Assembly: GCA_050951845.1 (NCBI GenBank)
Contig: JBMNJV010000004.1
Span: forward strand, 124,001-188,000
Length of the DNA stretch: 64,000 nt
Reading direction: 5' to 3'
Source: UBA5436 sp050951845
GTDB taxonomy: Bacteria > Bacillota > Clostridia > Saccharofermentanales > DTU023
Shown: piece after piece, positions 9,030-18,174 of the stretch
Numbering within the stretch: the first letter of the stretch is position 1
Layout of the letters: every line of letters starts with the position of its first letter
Notes under the pieces: generated by a model
Told to the model about the DNA's origin: nothing
Seen by the model: only the letters and a program-made list of their open reading frames with translations
The model's database searches: none
Made by a program: the position numbers and the translations under genes

Positions 9030-10781
9030 ATGAGTAATGCTCAACGCAAATATGAAGTTTGGTTAAATAATCCGGATTTTGACCAAGATACAAAGGATGA
9101 GTTGCAATCAATTAAAGATAATGTTGCCGAAATCGAGGATCGCTTTTATCAGGACTTAACATTCGGTACAGCCGGTTTAAGAGGTGTTCTGGGTGCGGGA
9201 ACCAATCGTATGAATATCTATACGGTCGGCAGAGCAGCTGACGGCTTTGCCCGTTACTTCAAAGAACGCGGTGCGGATTACTGTGCAAGAGGACTTGCCA
9301 TTTCTTATGATTCGCGTCATTTTTCACCTGAATTCGCTGAATTGGTAGCGAGAATATTTGTTTCTTACGGCATTAGAGTTGTACTCTCTGATGAATTGCG
9401 ACCCACACCGATGTTATCATTTGCAGTCAGACACTTTAATTGTGCAGGTGGTGTCATGATTACTGCCAGCCATAATCCTAAAATGTACAACGGATTTAAG
9501 GCTTACGGTGAAGATGGCGGCCAACTGGGTGCTGAAGATGCGGATGCCGTTTTGCGAAAAATGAATGAACGTGATGACTTTACTGCAATTATTGATGCCG
9601 CATTACCCGTCGAAGAAGCAAGAAAATCCGAGTTTTGGAATGAAATGGGTGAAGAATTCGATCTGATCTACAATGACATGCTGCTTGATCTTGCAATCAA
9701 TCCGGAAGCCTGTAAAAAACAAAAAGATCTGGCGATTGTCTATACTCCTTTATATGGTACAGGCTATAAACCGGTCATGCGTGTTTTAAAGAGTTTAGGC
9801 TTTGAGAATATCAAGGTTGTCGAAGAACAGGCGAAACCGGATGGTGATTTCCCGACAGCACCGTATCCGAATCCCGAAGAAAGAAAAGCGATGACTTTGG
9901 GAATTGAATTAGCCCAAAAAGAAAATGCCGATTTGCTTATTGCGACCGATCCGGATGCCGATCGTACCGGTGTAGCGGTCAGAACCAAAGATGGTGAGTT
10001 TATTATCTTAACCGGCAATCAAATCGGTCTGTTGATTATGGAGTATATCTTAGGTGAAAAAACCAAAAACGGAACTTTGCCGGAAAAATCATTCTGTGTA
10101 ACAACTGTTGTTTCGACAAGATTAACTCGCAGGATTGCCAAAGCTTATGATTCCGATATAGCGAAAGTATTGACCGGTTTTAAAAACATTGCCGAACAAA
10201 TTCTCAATCGTGATGAAAACGGCGATGAGCATTTCCAATTCGGTTTTGAAGAAAGTCTGGGATATCTGGCAGGAACCAACGTAAGGGATAAAGATGCGGT
10301 TGTCGCAACAATGTTAATTGCTGAGATGGCTGCTGTAGCTGCCGAACAGGGTAAGACTCTCTACGACAATCTGACAGAACTATATCAAAAATACGGTTAT
10401 GGTGCGGAGAAAACAATTTCACTTGAGCGTACCGGTATGAGAGGTGCAGAGCAAATTAAAAATGCCATGGACAGTTTGCGGGCAGATAAAACCAAAGGAA
10501 TCAGCGGTATTCCGATTACGGCGGTCAAAGACTTCCAGACTAATAAAATCACCGATGTAATAAGCGGTGAAACAAAAACCGGTGATTTACCACAAAGTAA
10601 TGTACTGCTATACGAAGTCGGTGATGATTTGGACTGGATTGCAATCAGGCCTTCCGGTACGGAACCGAAAATTAAAATTTATGCAGGATTCTATACTGAA
10701 TCTGAAGATGAAGCAAAAGCTGATTTGGCAAAATACAGCTCGACCATTGTTGAATATATCGAAGAATTATTAGATGCCTGA
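9030..10781 (+). CDS. pgcA: Phosphoglucomutase (alpha-D-phosphohexomutase family)
   Basis: Interconverts glucose-1-phosphate and glucose-6-phosphate. 583 residues, the size of the PgcA-like phospho-sugar mutases of Firmicutes. The phosphoserine loop is TASHNPKMYNGFK, the Mg2+ loop DPDADRTG, the sugar loop GFEESLGYL and the C-terminal phosphate site AIRPSGTEPKIK. It is 7 kb upstream of the glycogen operon and supplies or drains its glucose-1-phosphate. The symbol follows Bacillus usage; some phosphomannomutase activity is possible in this family. Confidence 0.92.
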   Translation: MSNAQRKYEVWLNNPDFDQDTKDELQSIKDNVAEIEDRFYQDLTFGTAGLRGVLGAGTNRMNIYTVGRAADGFARYFKERGADYCARGLAISYDSRHFSPEFAELVARIFVSYGIRVVLSDELRPTPMLSFAVRHFNCAGGVMITASHNPKMYNGFKAYGEDGGQLGAEDADAVLRKMNERDDFTAIIDAALPVEEARKSEFWNEMGEEFDLIYNDMLLDLAINPEACKKQKDLAIVYTPLYGTGYKPVMRVLKSLGFENIKVVEEQAKPDGDFPTAPYPNPEERKAMTLGIELAQKENADLLIATDPDADRTGVAVRTKDGEFIILTGNQIGLLIMEYILGEKTKNGTLPEKSFCVTTVVSTRLTRRIAKAYDSDIAKVLTGFKNIAEQILNRDENGDEHFQFGFEESLGYLAGTNVRDKDAVVATMLIAEMAAVAAEQGKTLYDNLTELYQKYGYGAEKTISLERTGMRGAEQIKNAMDSLRADKTKGISGIPITAVKDFQTNKITDVISGETKTGDLPQSNVLLYEVGDDLDWIAIRPSGTEPKIKIYAGFYTESEDEAKADLAKYSSTIVEYIEELLDA

Positions 10782-10863
10782 ATCATTTAGTTTAATTAAT
10801 TTTTTAGCAAATAAATACAACAAGCAGTATGTTGTTTAATTGCTTAGAATAATATTTTAGCGG

Positions 10864-13800
10864 ATGAAATTTACGCATTTACATTTACATACGGAATATA
10901 GTTTATTAGACGGGGCAAATCGGATTTCCGATTTGGCTCCCCGTCTTCTTGCGTTAGGCATGGATTCCTGTGCAATCACCGATCATGGTGTAATGTACGG
11001 CGTTATTGATTTTTATCGCACGATGCAGGCAAACGGAATTAAACCGATCATCGGATGCGAAGTGTATGTTGCCAAAAGAGGTCGCGAGGATAAAATCAGC
11101 GGTATCGATAATCAATCTTATCACTTGGTGCTATTAGCCGAAAACAATCAGGGATATAAAAATCTGATGAAGCTGGTATCCTGTGGTTTTTTAGAAGGCT
11201 TTTATTATAAACCGCGAATTGATTTTTCCCTGCTGGAAAAATATCATGAAGGACTGATTTGTCTGAGTGCATGTCTGAGCAGTGAATTGGCCCGCACCTT
11301 TATGGAAAGAGGATACAAAGAAGCCAAACAGGTTGCCCTGAAGTATGATGCCTTATTCGGTCGCAATAATTATTTTTTGGAAGTTCAGGCTAACGATCTG
11401 CCTGATCAGTTGCAATATAATCAGGCGCTTATCCGCATGAGCCGTGAAACCGGTATACCGCTTGTAGCAACTAATGATTGCCATTATCCGACCAAAGAGT
11501 CTGCTTATGCACATGAAGTTCTGCTTTGTATGCAAACCGGCAAAAAATTAAAAGATGAAGATCGGCTGCACATGGATACCGATCATTTTTATATTAAATC
11601 GCCTGAAGAAATGGCAGCGGCATTTGCTGAAATACCTGAAGTGATTGAAAATACGCAACTTATAACTGAACGTTGTAATGTGGAAATTCCTTTCGGAAAA
11701 ATGCATTTGCCTAAATTTGTGCCTGATGACGGATCAGATAGCGGCGAATATATCAGAAAATTAGCGTCGGAAGGTTTAGAGGAGCGGCTTAAATTTAAAC
11801 AGAGTGATCATGCACCTGAAATATACTATGAACGTTTGGCAAGAGAATTAGATGTAATTGAAAATATGGGTTACATCGACTATTTCTTAATTGTATGGGA
11901 TTTCGTGCGTTTTGCTCATGACAATAATATTATGGTCGGTCCCGGCAGGGGCTCGGGCGGCGGATCTTTGGTTGCTTATGCCCTGAAAATAACCAATATT
12001 GATCCCTTGCAATTTAATCTGTTATTTGAACGGTTTTTGAATCCGGAACGAGTCAGTATGCCGGATTTCGATTTGGATTTTTGTTATGAGAGACGCGGTG
12101 AATTAATTGAATATGTGACCGGGAAATACGGTTCGGATCATGTCTGCCAAATTATTACTTTCGGTACATTGGCGGCACGCCAATCAATCCGAGATGTAGC
12201 CAGAGTTTTGGATGTGTCTTTTGCAGAAACCAGTCGAATCGTCAAGATGATTCCTGAAATATTGAATATTACAATTGAGGATGCTTTGGCTAAAAGCAGC
12301 GACTTGAAATACGATTACGACAATAATGAACAAACTAAAGAAATTATCGATTTGGCACTGCAATTTGAAGGCATGCCGCGACATGCCTCAACTCACGCAG
12401 CCGGAGTGGTAATTGCTGATTGTCCGATTGTTGAAGTAGCGCCTTTATCACTGAATGATGAATCGGTGGTAGTCCAATTTGATAAAGATATCATCGAAGA
12501 TATCGGTTTGATCAAAATGGATTTTTTAGGTCTGAGAACTTTGACCGTAATGCGAGATACGGTTGATATGGTTGAGGAAAATCATGGAATAAAGATTGAT
12601 TTTGATCAGATTCCATTCGATGACGGCAATGTCTATAAAATGTTAAGTGACGGTGAAACCGCCGGTGTTTTTCAGTTAGAATCTCCCGGTATGACCGGCT
12701 TTATCAAAGAGATGAAACCGTCAAATTTAGAAGATATTATCGCAGGCATTTCTTTGTATCGTCCCGGTCCGATGGAACAGATTCCGAAATATGTTCGCTG
12801 TTTACATAATCCGCAGACTATTTTTTATGACCATCCTCTATTAATTCCCATTTTAAATATGACTTATGGATGTATTGTTTACCAAGAGCAGGTTATGCAG
12901 ATAGTGCGTGAGCTTGCCGGATTTTCAATGGGGCAAGCCGATAATGTCAGACGTGCCATGTCTAAGAAAAAACCGGAAGAGATGGCAAAATATAAAGATT
13001 TATTTATTCATGGCGGAACTGATGAAAACGGTAAGCCGGTTGAAGGTGCTGTCAAAAACGGTGTTTCAGAAAAAATTGCGGATCAGATTTTCGAAGAAGT
13101 ACAAGCCTTTGCCGGATATGCCTTCAATAAATCTCATGCGGCAGGCTATGCGGTTTTGGCTTATCAGACAGCTTGGTTGAAATATTATTATCCGGTAGAA
13201 TTTATGGCGGCAATGTTAAATTCATTCTTGGGTAATTTAGACAAAGCTGCAAATTATCTGCGAGTTTGCGATAAAGCAAACATTCCGATTTTGCCTCCTG
13301 ATATTAATAAAAGTCAAGCCAGATTTAAACCGGAGCAAAACGGAATCAGATTTGCTCTGGGCGGAATTAAGAATGTCGGAATTAAAGCGATTTCCCAAGT
13401 GATTGAAGAGCGCAATCTGAATGGTGACTTCAAAACTTTCGGTGATTTTATTTCCAGAATCAGCAATTATGACATTAATCGAAAAATTATCGAAAGCTTA
13501 ATTAAATCATCGGCTTTAGATGTTTTCAAGATACCGCGGGTTCAGTTGATGGCTGTTCATGAAGATTTTATGAGCAGTGTTCAGCGCTCAAAACAACAAT
13601 CGATGGCGGGACAGTTAAGTTTATTTGATTTTGATGTTACTTCCGATGCGAAGATTGTGGAACCTAAGTATCAGCCGACTTTACAGGAATACTCTCTGGC
13701 CAGACGACTGGCGATGGAAAAAGAAGTTTTAGGTGTCTATGTCAGCGGTCATCCTCTGGATGATTATCAAGCGGCGATCAATAATCTGGTTACTTTACAA

Positions 13801-14550
13801 AGTTCAAAACTTATGTTGAAAGAGAATTTGGATGAGCAGGCTGAACCAGCAGATGATTTTATGCTTGAACAACAGGTTTTAGCAGTAACCGATCGCCAGA
13901 AGGTCATTCTGGCAGGGATCATAGTTGCCAAGCAGGAATTATTGACCAGATCTAATGAAAAAATGGCTTTTGTAACGCTGGAGGATCTTGAAGGCACCTT
14001 TGAACTAGTTGTATTTCCGAAACTATTTGCCGATGTCAGGTTTTTATTAGTTGAAAATAAAGTATTACTGATTGCCGGGCAGGTTAGCTTAAGAGATGAT
14101 CAAAATCCGAATATCATTGCGGACCAAATTATTGAACTGAATCCTGATCAAAAGCAATTACCGCCGGGCATGGATTCATATTTAAGGGGAATTAACGGTA
14201 ATGCAGATTTGTCTAAATTTCGTAAGAGTGTTGAAGTAAATGACAACTTTAATTCAGATAACTGCCAAACCGAAATGATCATCGATCCTGATTTGCTTAA
14301 CAACCAATTTAATGTTAAAACAGGCGAGGTAAACCTGAAGTTAGGTATTAAGTGGGAACAAGAATTGGATGCGGAAGCAACCAAAGCGCTTTTTGCGATG
14401 TTGGACTACTTTTCAGGTGATACTCCGGTTTATCTTTTTAATTCCGGAATCAAACGACCAATCAATCTTGATCAACCGAAATTTTTTGATTTGACTTATT
14501 TGGAACAATTAACCAAGCGTTACAATGCCGAGAGTTTTCTTATTATTTAA
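10864..14550 (+). CDS. dnaE: DNA polymerase III alpha subunit (DnaE type)
   Basis: Replicative polymerase subunit of the DnaE branch rather than PolC: it starts directly with the PHP domain (HLHTEYSLLDGANRI, residues 5-19) and has no embedded exonuclease. Catalytic palm motifs are GPGRGSGGGSLVAYAL and MPDFDLDFCYERRGELIEYV. The tail has helix-hairpin-helix and OB-fold segments. 1228 residues, within range. Low-GC Firmicutes usually also have PolC, with DnaE extending primers. The ATG at 10864 has no good Shine-Dalgarno, but homology begins right there. Confidence 0.97.
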   Translation: MKFTHLHLHTEYSLLDGANRISDLAPRLLALGMDSCAITDHGVMYGVIDFYRTMQANGIKPIIGCEVYVAKRGREDKISGIDNQSYHLVLLAENNQGYKNLMKLVSCGFLEGFYYKPRIDFSLLEKYHEGLICLSACLSSELARTFMERGYKEAKQVALKYDALFGRNNYFLEVQANDLPDQLQYNQALIRMSRETGIPLVATNDCHYPTKESAYAHEVLLCMQTGKKLKDEDRLHMDTDHFYIKSPEEMAAAFAEIPEVIENTQLITERCNVEIPFGKMHLPKFVPDDGSDSGEYIRKLASEGLEERLKFKQSDHAPEIYYERLARELDVIENMGYIDYFLIVWDFVRFAHDNNIMVGPGRGSGGGSLVAYALKITNIDPLQFNLLFERFLNPERVSMPDFDLDFCYERRGELIEYVTGKYGSDHVCQIITFGTLAARQSIRDVARVLDVSFAETSRIVKMIPEILNITIEDALAKSSDLKYDYDNNEQTKEIIDLALQFEGMPRHASTHAAGVVIADCPIVEVAPLSLNDESVVVQFDKDIIEDIGLIKMDFLGLRTLTVMRDTVDMVEENHGIKIDFDQIPFDDGNVYKMLSDGETAGVFQLESPGMTGFIKEMKPSNLEDIIAGISLYRPGPMEQIPKYVRCLHNPQTIFYDHPLLIPILNMTYGCIVYQEQVMQIVRELAGFSMGQADNVRRAMSKKKPEEMAKYKDLFIHGGTDENGKPVEGAVKNGVSEKIADQIFEEVQAFAGYAFNKSHAAGYAVLAYQTAWLKYYYPVEFMAAMLNSFLGNLDKAANYLRVCDKANIPILPPDINKSQARFKPEQNGIRFALGGIKNVGIKAISQVIEERNLNGDFKTFGDFISRISNYDINRKIIESLIKSSALDVFKIPRVQLMAVHEDFMSSVQRSKQQSMAGQLSLFDFDVTSDAKIVEPKYQPTLQEYSLARRLAMEKEVLGVYVSGHPLDDYQAAINNLVTLQSSKLMLKENLDEQAEPADDFMLEQQVLAVTDRQKVILAGIIVAKQELLTRSNEKMAFVTLEDLEGTFELVVFPKLFADVRFLLVENKVLLIAGQVSLRDDQNPNIIADQIIELNPDQKQLPPGMDSYLRGINGNADLSKFRKSVEVNDNFNSDNCQTEMIIDPDLLNNQFNVKTGEVNLKLGIKWEQELDAEATKALFAMLDYFSGDTPVYLFNSGIKRPINLDQPKFFDLTYLEQLTKRYNAESFLII

Positions 14551-14645
14551 CGGAAACATTAATATTAATTCAGTAAAAAATTGTATAATGATTATAAGAA
14601 TAAATATGAATGACAATAATTGTTTAAATTAAAGGAGATACCGGA

Positions 14646-15626
14646 ATGGATCAAACGAAAAAGATTGAAACAATAGGCATATTAACAAGCGGAGGTGATG
14701 CTCCCGGAATGAACGGAGTGATCCGTTCGGTTACCAGAACGGCGATCAATTACGGAATTAAGGTAGTGGGCATTCGCAGAGGTTATCAGGGATTATTGCG
14801 CGGTGATGTTGTTGACTTGGATGCCCGTTCCGTTTCGGATAAATCCCGAGTAGGCGGTACATTTTTAATGACTGCCCGCAGTCAAACATTTACAACTCCG
14901 GAAGGTATACAACAAGCTTGTAAGATGACACAGGTATTCGGTCTGGATGCATTAGTAACGATCGGCGGTGACGGTACTATGCGCGGAGCGATTGATCTGG
15001 CAAAACAGGAGGTACCGGTTATTCATATTCCGGCAACAATTGATAATGATGTCGGATGTACGGAATATACGATCGGTTTTGATTCTGCGCTTAATACTGC
15101 AATAAGTTGTGTGGATAAACTGCGTGATACTGCATCTTCACATGAAAGATGTTCGGTAATTGAAGTTATGGGACGTGAAGCAGGTTATTTGGCATTGCAT
15201 GTCGGTATTGCCACCGGTGCAGAAATTATTTTGATTCCGGAGCAGCCTTTTGATCGTGACAAAGATGTTATCGGAAAAATATTATCAGCCAGGAATCGCG
15301 GAAAACAACATTATATTGTTGTGGTAGCCGAAGGTGCAGCCGGAGGTGAAGAGATAGCTCAATATATTGAAACTAATACCGGAATAGAAGCCAGAGCGAC
15401 TGTATTAGGCTATTTGCAGCGCGGAGGAAGTCCGACTTATCAGGATCGCTATTTGGGATCGATGTTCGGTATCCAAGCCGTGAAAGCACTAATGGAGGAT
15501 CGGGTAAATCGTGTGATCATATATGAACAAGGTGAAATCGGCGACGTTGATTTATTTGAGGCTTCCGAACAGACCAAAACGATCAACTCAGATGATATGA
15601 GAAAAGCAAATATGCTTTCAATTTAA
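14646..15626 (+). CDS. pfkA: ATP-dependent 6-phosphofructokinase
   Basis: Phosphorylates fructose-6-phosphate to fructose-1,6-bisphosphate, the committed glycolytic step. 326 residues. TSGGDAPGMNGVIRS is the nucleotide loop; IGGDGTMRGA has glycine (not aspartate) at the position separating ATP from PPi enzymes, and IPATIDND lacks the lysine of PPi-type enzymes, so ATP is the likely donor. EVMGREAGYLALH is the fructose-6-phosphate site. AAAGGAGATACCGG precedes the ATG. mutS2 follows after 22 bp. Confidence 0.96.
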   Translation: MDQTKKIETIGILTSGGDAPGMNGVIRSVTRTAINYGIKVVGIRRGYQGLLRGDVVDLDARSVSDKSRVGGTFLMTARSQTFTTPEGIQQACKMTQVFGLDALVTIGGDGTMRGAIDLAKQEVPVIHIPATIDNDVGCTEYTIGFDSALNTAISCVDKLRDTASSHERCSVIEVMGREAGYLALHVGIATGAEIILIPEQPFDRDKDVIGKILSARNRGKQHYIVVVAEGAAGGEEIAQYIETNTGIEARATVLGYLQRGGSPTYQDRYLGSMFGIQAVKALMEDRVNRVIIYEQGEIGDVDLFEASEQTKTINSDDMRKANMLSI

Positions 15627-15648
15627 GAACTGATGATTTTTACAACTA

Positions 15649-18069
15649 ATGATTGAACAACATAGTTTAGAAGTTTTAGAATTTGTTAAGATAATTGAGC
15701 GATTGACAGCACAAGCACTTTCTGTTCCCGGTAAAGCACTGTGTTCCGCTTTGCAGCCGGCAAAAAGTTTTGAACAAATGCAAGCCGAATTGGCTGAAAC
15801 CAGCGACCTGGTTTCATATTTGATCTACGAACCGGAATTCCCTTTGTCCGGTTTTGAAGAGATCAGACCATTGATTCGAAAAACGAGAAATGGAGCTGTA
15901 CTTGAATTACGGGAATTGAATCGCTTTGTCCGATTTTTATCGTTAGTCGAATTAGTCAGGAAAAGATTACCTGATGTCCGTACGCGGCAGGAGCAGAAAC
16001 ATCTGTTCTTCAATCAGATTCAATATTTGGATGAATTGCCGAGTTTGGCAGGCAGATTACAGCAATGTATCGCCGGGGATGATGAGATTTTTGATCGTGC
16101 GACACCCGAATTATTTTCAATCCGCCGAAAAATTCTTGCCACACAGGAAAATATCAGAATTCACTTGAACCGGATAGTCAGCAATAAGAGTAACGTTTTG
16201 CAAGACGCACTTATCACTATCCGCAGCGGCAGATATGTAGTTCCGGTAAAATCCGAGCATCGTTCGGAAATTCCCGGAGTTGTCCATGACACTTCAGGCT
16301 CCGGAGCAACGGTTTTTATCGAACCTCTGGCAGTAGTTGAGTTAAATAATAAAATCCGTGAATTAGAAATTGCAGAACAAGATGAGATTTACCGGATTTT
16401 GCAGGAGTTGTCTGAGAGGATTGCCCAATCAGCTGAAGTTTTGCAATACAATGCAGATATTTTAGCACATCTGGATTTTGTACAGGCGAAAGCAAAATTG
16501 TCTTTTCAGATGAAAGCAATTTCCCCTGAACTCAATGATCAAGGCAGGATTGTATTATATAATGCACGGCATCCTTTAATACCGGTGGAAGATGTTGTAC
16601 CGATTTACTTTGAATTAGGTACGGATTTTAAAACTCTGGTAATTACCGGCCCGAATACCGGCGGCAAAACGGTCAGCTTAAAAACTTGCGGTCTGTTTGT
16701 GCTGATGGCAATGGCAGGACTTCATGTACCGGCTGACAGCAATTCGGAAATATCTTTCTTTAAGCAAGTTTTGGCTGATATCGGTGATGAGCAGAGTATT
16801 GAACAAAATTTAAGCACTTTTTCTTCACATCTTAAACAATTGATTCACATTATCGGGAAAGCGGGTCCGTCAACTCTGATCTTAACCGATGAACTTGGTG
16901 CAGGCACCGATCCTTCGGAAGGTGCAGCATTGGCGATTGCAATTTTGGATTATTTGCGCCAGGCCGGCAGTCATATCGTAGCGACTACGCATTATCGGGA
17001 ATTAAAAGGTTATGCCCTGAATACCGAATCGGTAAATAATGCATGTTGTGAATTTGATGAAATTAATTTACAGCCGACTTATAAATTATTAATCGGAGTC
17101 CCCGGAGTCAGTAATGCTTTTAAAATTTCCCGGAGACTTGGTCTTAAATCTGAAATTATTACTGCCGCCGAACAATTGCTCTCCGATGAAAACATCAAGT
17201 TTGAAGAATTAATTGCTGCGATTGAAGCATCGCATCATAAAGCCCAAACTATGCAAGATGAAATACAAAGTCTGCAAAGAGAAATTCTGATACAAAAACA
17301 AAACTTGGAAAATGAGCATAAACAGTTAGTTGTTTCTAAAGAAAAAGCAATTGCCGGTGCCCGACAAGAAGCAGCTGATATTGTTCAATCTGCCAGACTG
17401 GAAGTGGATCAATTATTGACTCAATTGAAAGAAGAGATCAGTCAGGCTCAAAGTTCCAATGAAAAACAAAATGCCCAGAAATCTGCCCGTGAAATTGAAC
17501 GGAAATTATCAGAAAGGGGCAAAAAAATCGAGCTTGAGATCTATAAAGATCAAAATAATCGTCAACTTGATCAGACATTAACTGCCGAAGATATTATTGT
17601 GGGTGAATATTATCATTCAATTTTGTTTAATATTACCGGTCAGGCCCTGACCATGCCGGATAATAAAGATCAGGTCTCACTCAAAAGCGGTACGCTGACA
17701 ATTAATGTGCCGCTGACTTCATTGCGTCTCGCGGATAAAGATCGTAACAATATTCAGGATTTATACAGTCAACAGGCCCGAACCGAACGCAATGCAACCA
17801 GAAAAATAATCAGTGAACGCAAAATGCTGTTTGAATCGGAATTGAAATTGCTTGGTTCTACAGTTGACGAAGCCTTATATAAAATGGATGAATTTATAGA
17901 TAATGCTGTTTTGGCAAATATTCCGGTTATTCGTATTGTTCACGGTAAGGGAACCGGTGCTTTGAGACAAGCAGTACATAATACTCTGAAACATGATAAA
18001 CGGGTCAAATCCTTTCGCTTAGCAGGAATCGGTGAAGGAGATTCCGGGGTAACCATAGTAGAGTTTTAA
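15649..18069 (+). CDS. mutS2: MutS2 family ATPase with C-terminal Smr domain
   Basis: MutS-like ABC ATPase lacking the mismatch-recognition domain. The family is known for suppressing homologous recombination and for acting on collided ribosomes. 806 residues. Walker A GPNTGGKT (334-341), signature/Walker B LTDELGAGTDPSEGAALA (412-429), a long coiled coil at about 500-620, and a C-terminal Smr nuclease domain with IVHGKGTGALRQAVHNTL. The ATG has only a weak ribosome site, and the close spacing to pfkA suggests cotranscription. Confidence 0.96.
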   Translation: MIEQHSLEVLEFVKIIERLTAQALSVPGKALCSALQPAKSFEQMQAELAETSDLVSYLIYEPEFPLSGFEEIRPLIRKTRNGAVLELRELNRFVRFLSLVELVRKRLPDVRTRQEQKHLFFNQIQYLDELPSLAGRLQQCIAGDDEIFDRATPELFSIRRKILATQENIRIHLNRIVSNKSNVLQDALITIRSGRYVVPVKSEHRSEIPGVVHDTSGSGATVFIEPLAVVELNNKIRELEIAEQDEIYRILQELSERIAQSAEVLQYNADILAHLDFVQAKAKLSFQMKAISPELNDQGRIVLYNARHPLIPVEDVVPIYFELGTDFKTLVITGPNTGGKTVSLKTCGLFVLMAMAGLHVPADSNSEISFFKQVLADIGDEQSIEQNLSTFSSHLKQLIHIIGKAGPSTLILTDELGAGTDPSEGAALAIAILDYLRQAGSHIVATTHYRELKGYALNTESVNNACCEFDEINLQPTYKLLIGVPGVSNAFKISRRLGLKSEIITAAEQLLSDENIKFEELIAAIEASHHKAQTMQDEIQSLQREILIQKQNLENEHKQLVVSKEKAIAGARQEAADIVQSARLEVDQLLTQLKEEISQAQSSNEKQNAQKSAREIERKLSERGKKIELEIYKDQNNRQLDQTLTAEDIIVGEYYHSILFNITGQALTMPDNKDQVSLKSGTLTINVPLTSLRLADKDRNNIQDLYSQQARTERNATRKIISERKMLFESELKLLGSTVDEALYKMDEFIDNAVLANIPVIRIVHGKGTGALRQAVHNTLKHDKRVKSFRLAGIGEGDSGVTIVEF

Positions 18070-18078
18070 TATTATTAA

Positions 18079-18101
18079 AAATAAAAAGATAGTTTTTATT
18101 T
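18079..18101 (+). terminator. AT-only hairpin after mutS2
   Basis: AAATAAAAA, a five-base loop and TTTTTATTT form a perfect 9-bp hairpin 10 bp after the mutS2 stop. It is weak because it is all A/T, but it is well placed before the glg promoter. Confidence 0.4.
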
Positions 18102-18114
18102 AAACAAAAGTATC

Positions 18115-18142
18115 TTGTATAATATAACAAAAATAGTATAAT
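18115..18142 (+). promoter_or_regulatory. Promoter of the glycogen operon
   Basis: TTGTAT at 18115-18120, a 16-bp spacer and a perfect TATAAT at 18137-18142 stand 33 bp upstream of the glgB start. This is the only good sigma-A-type promoter I see between mutS2 and glgA, so glgBCDA is probably transcribed from here. Confidence 0.6.
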
Positions 18143-18174
18143 GTACTCAATGATTAATGAGGGAGATTGCACAA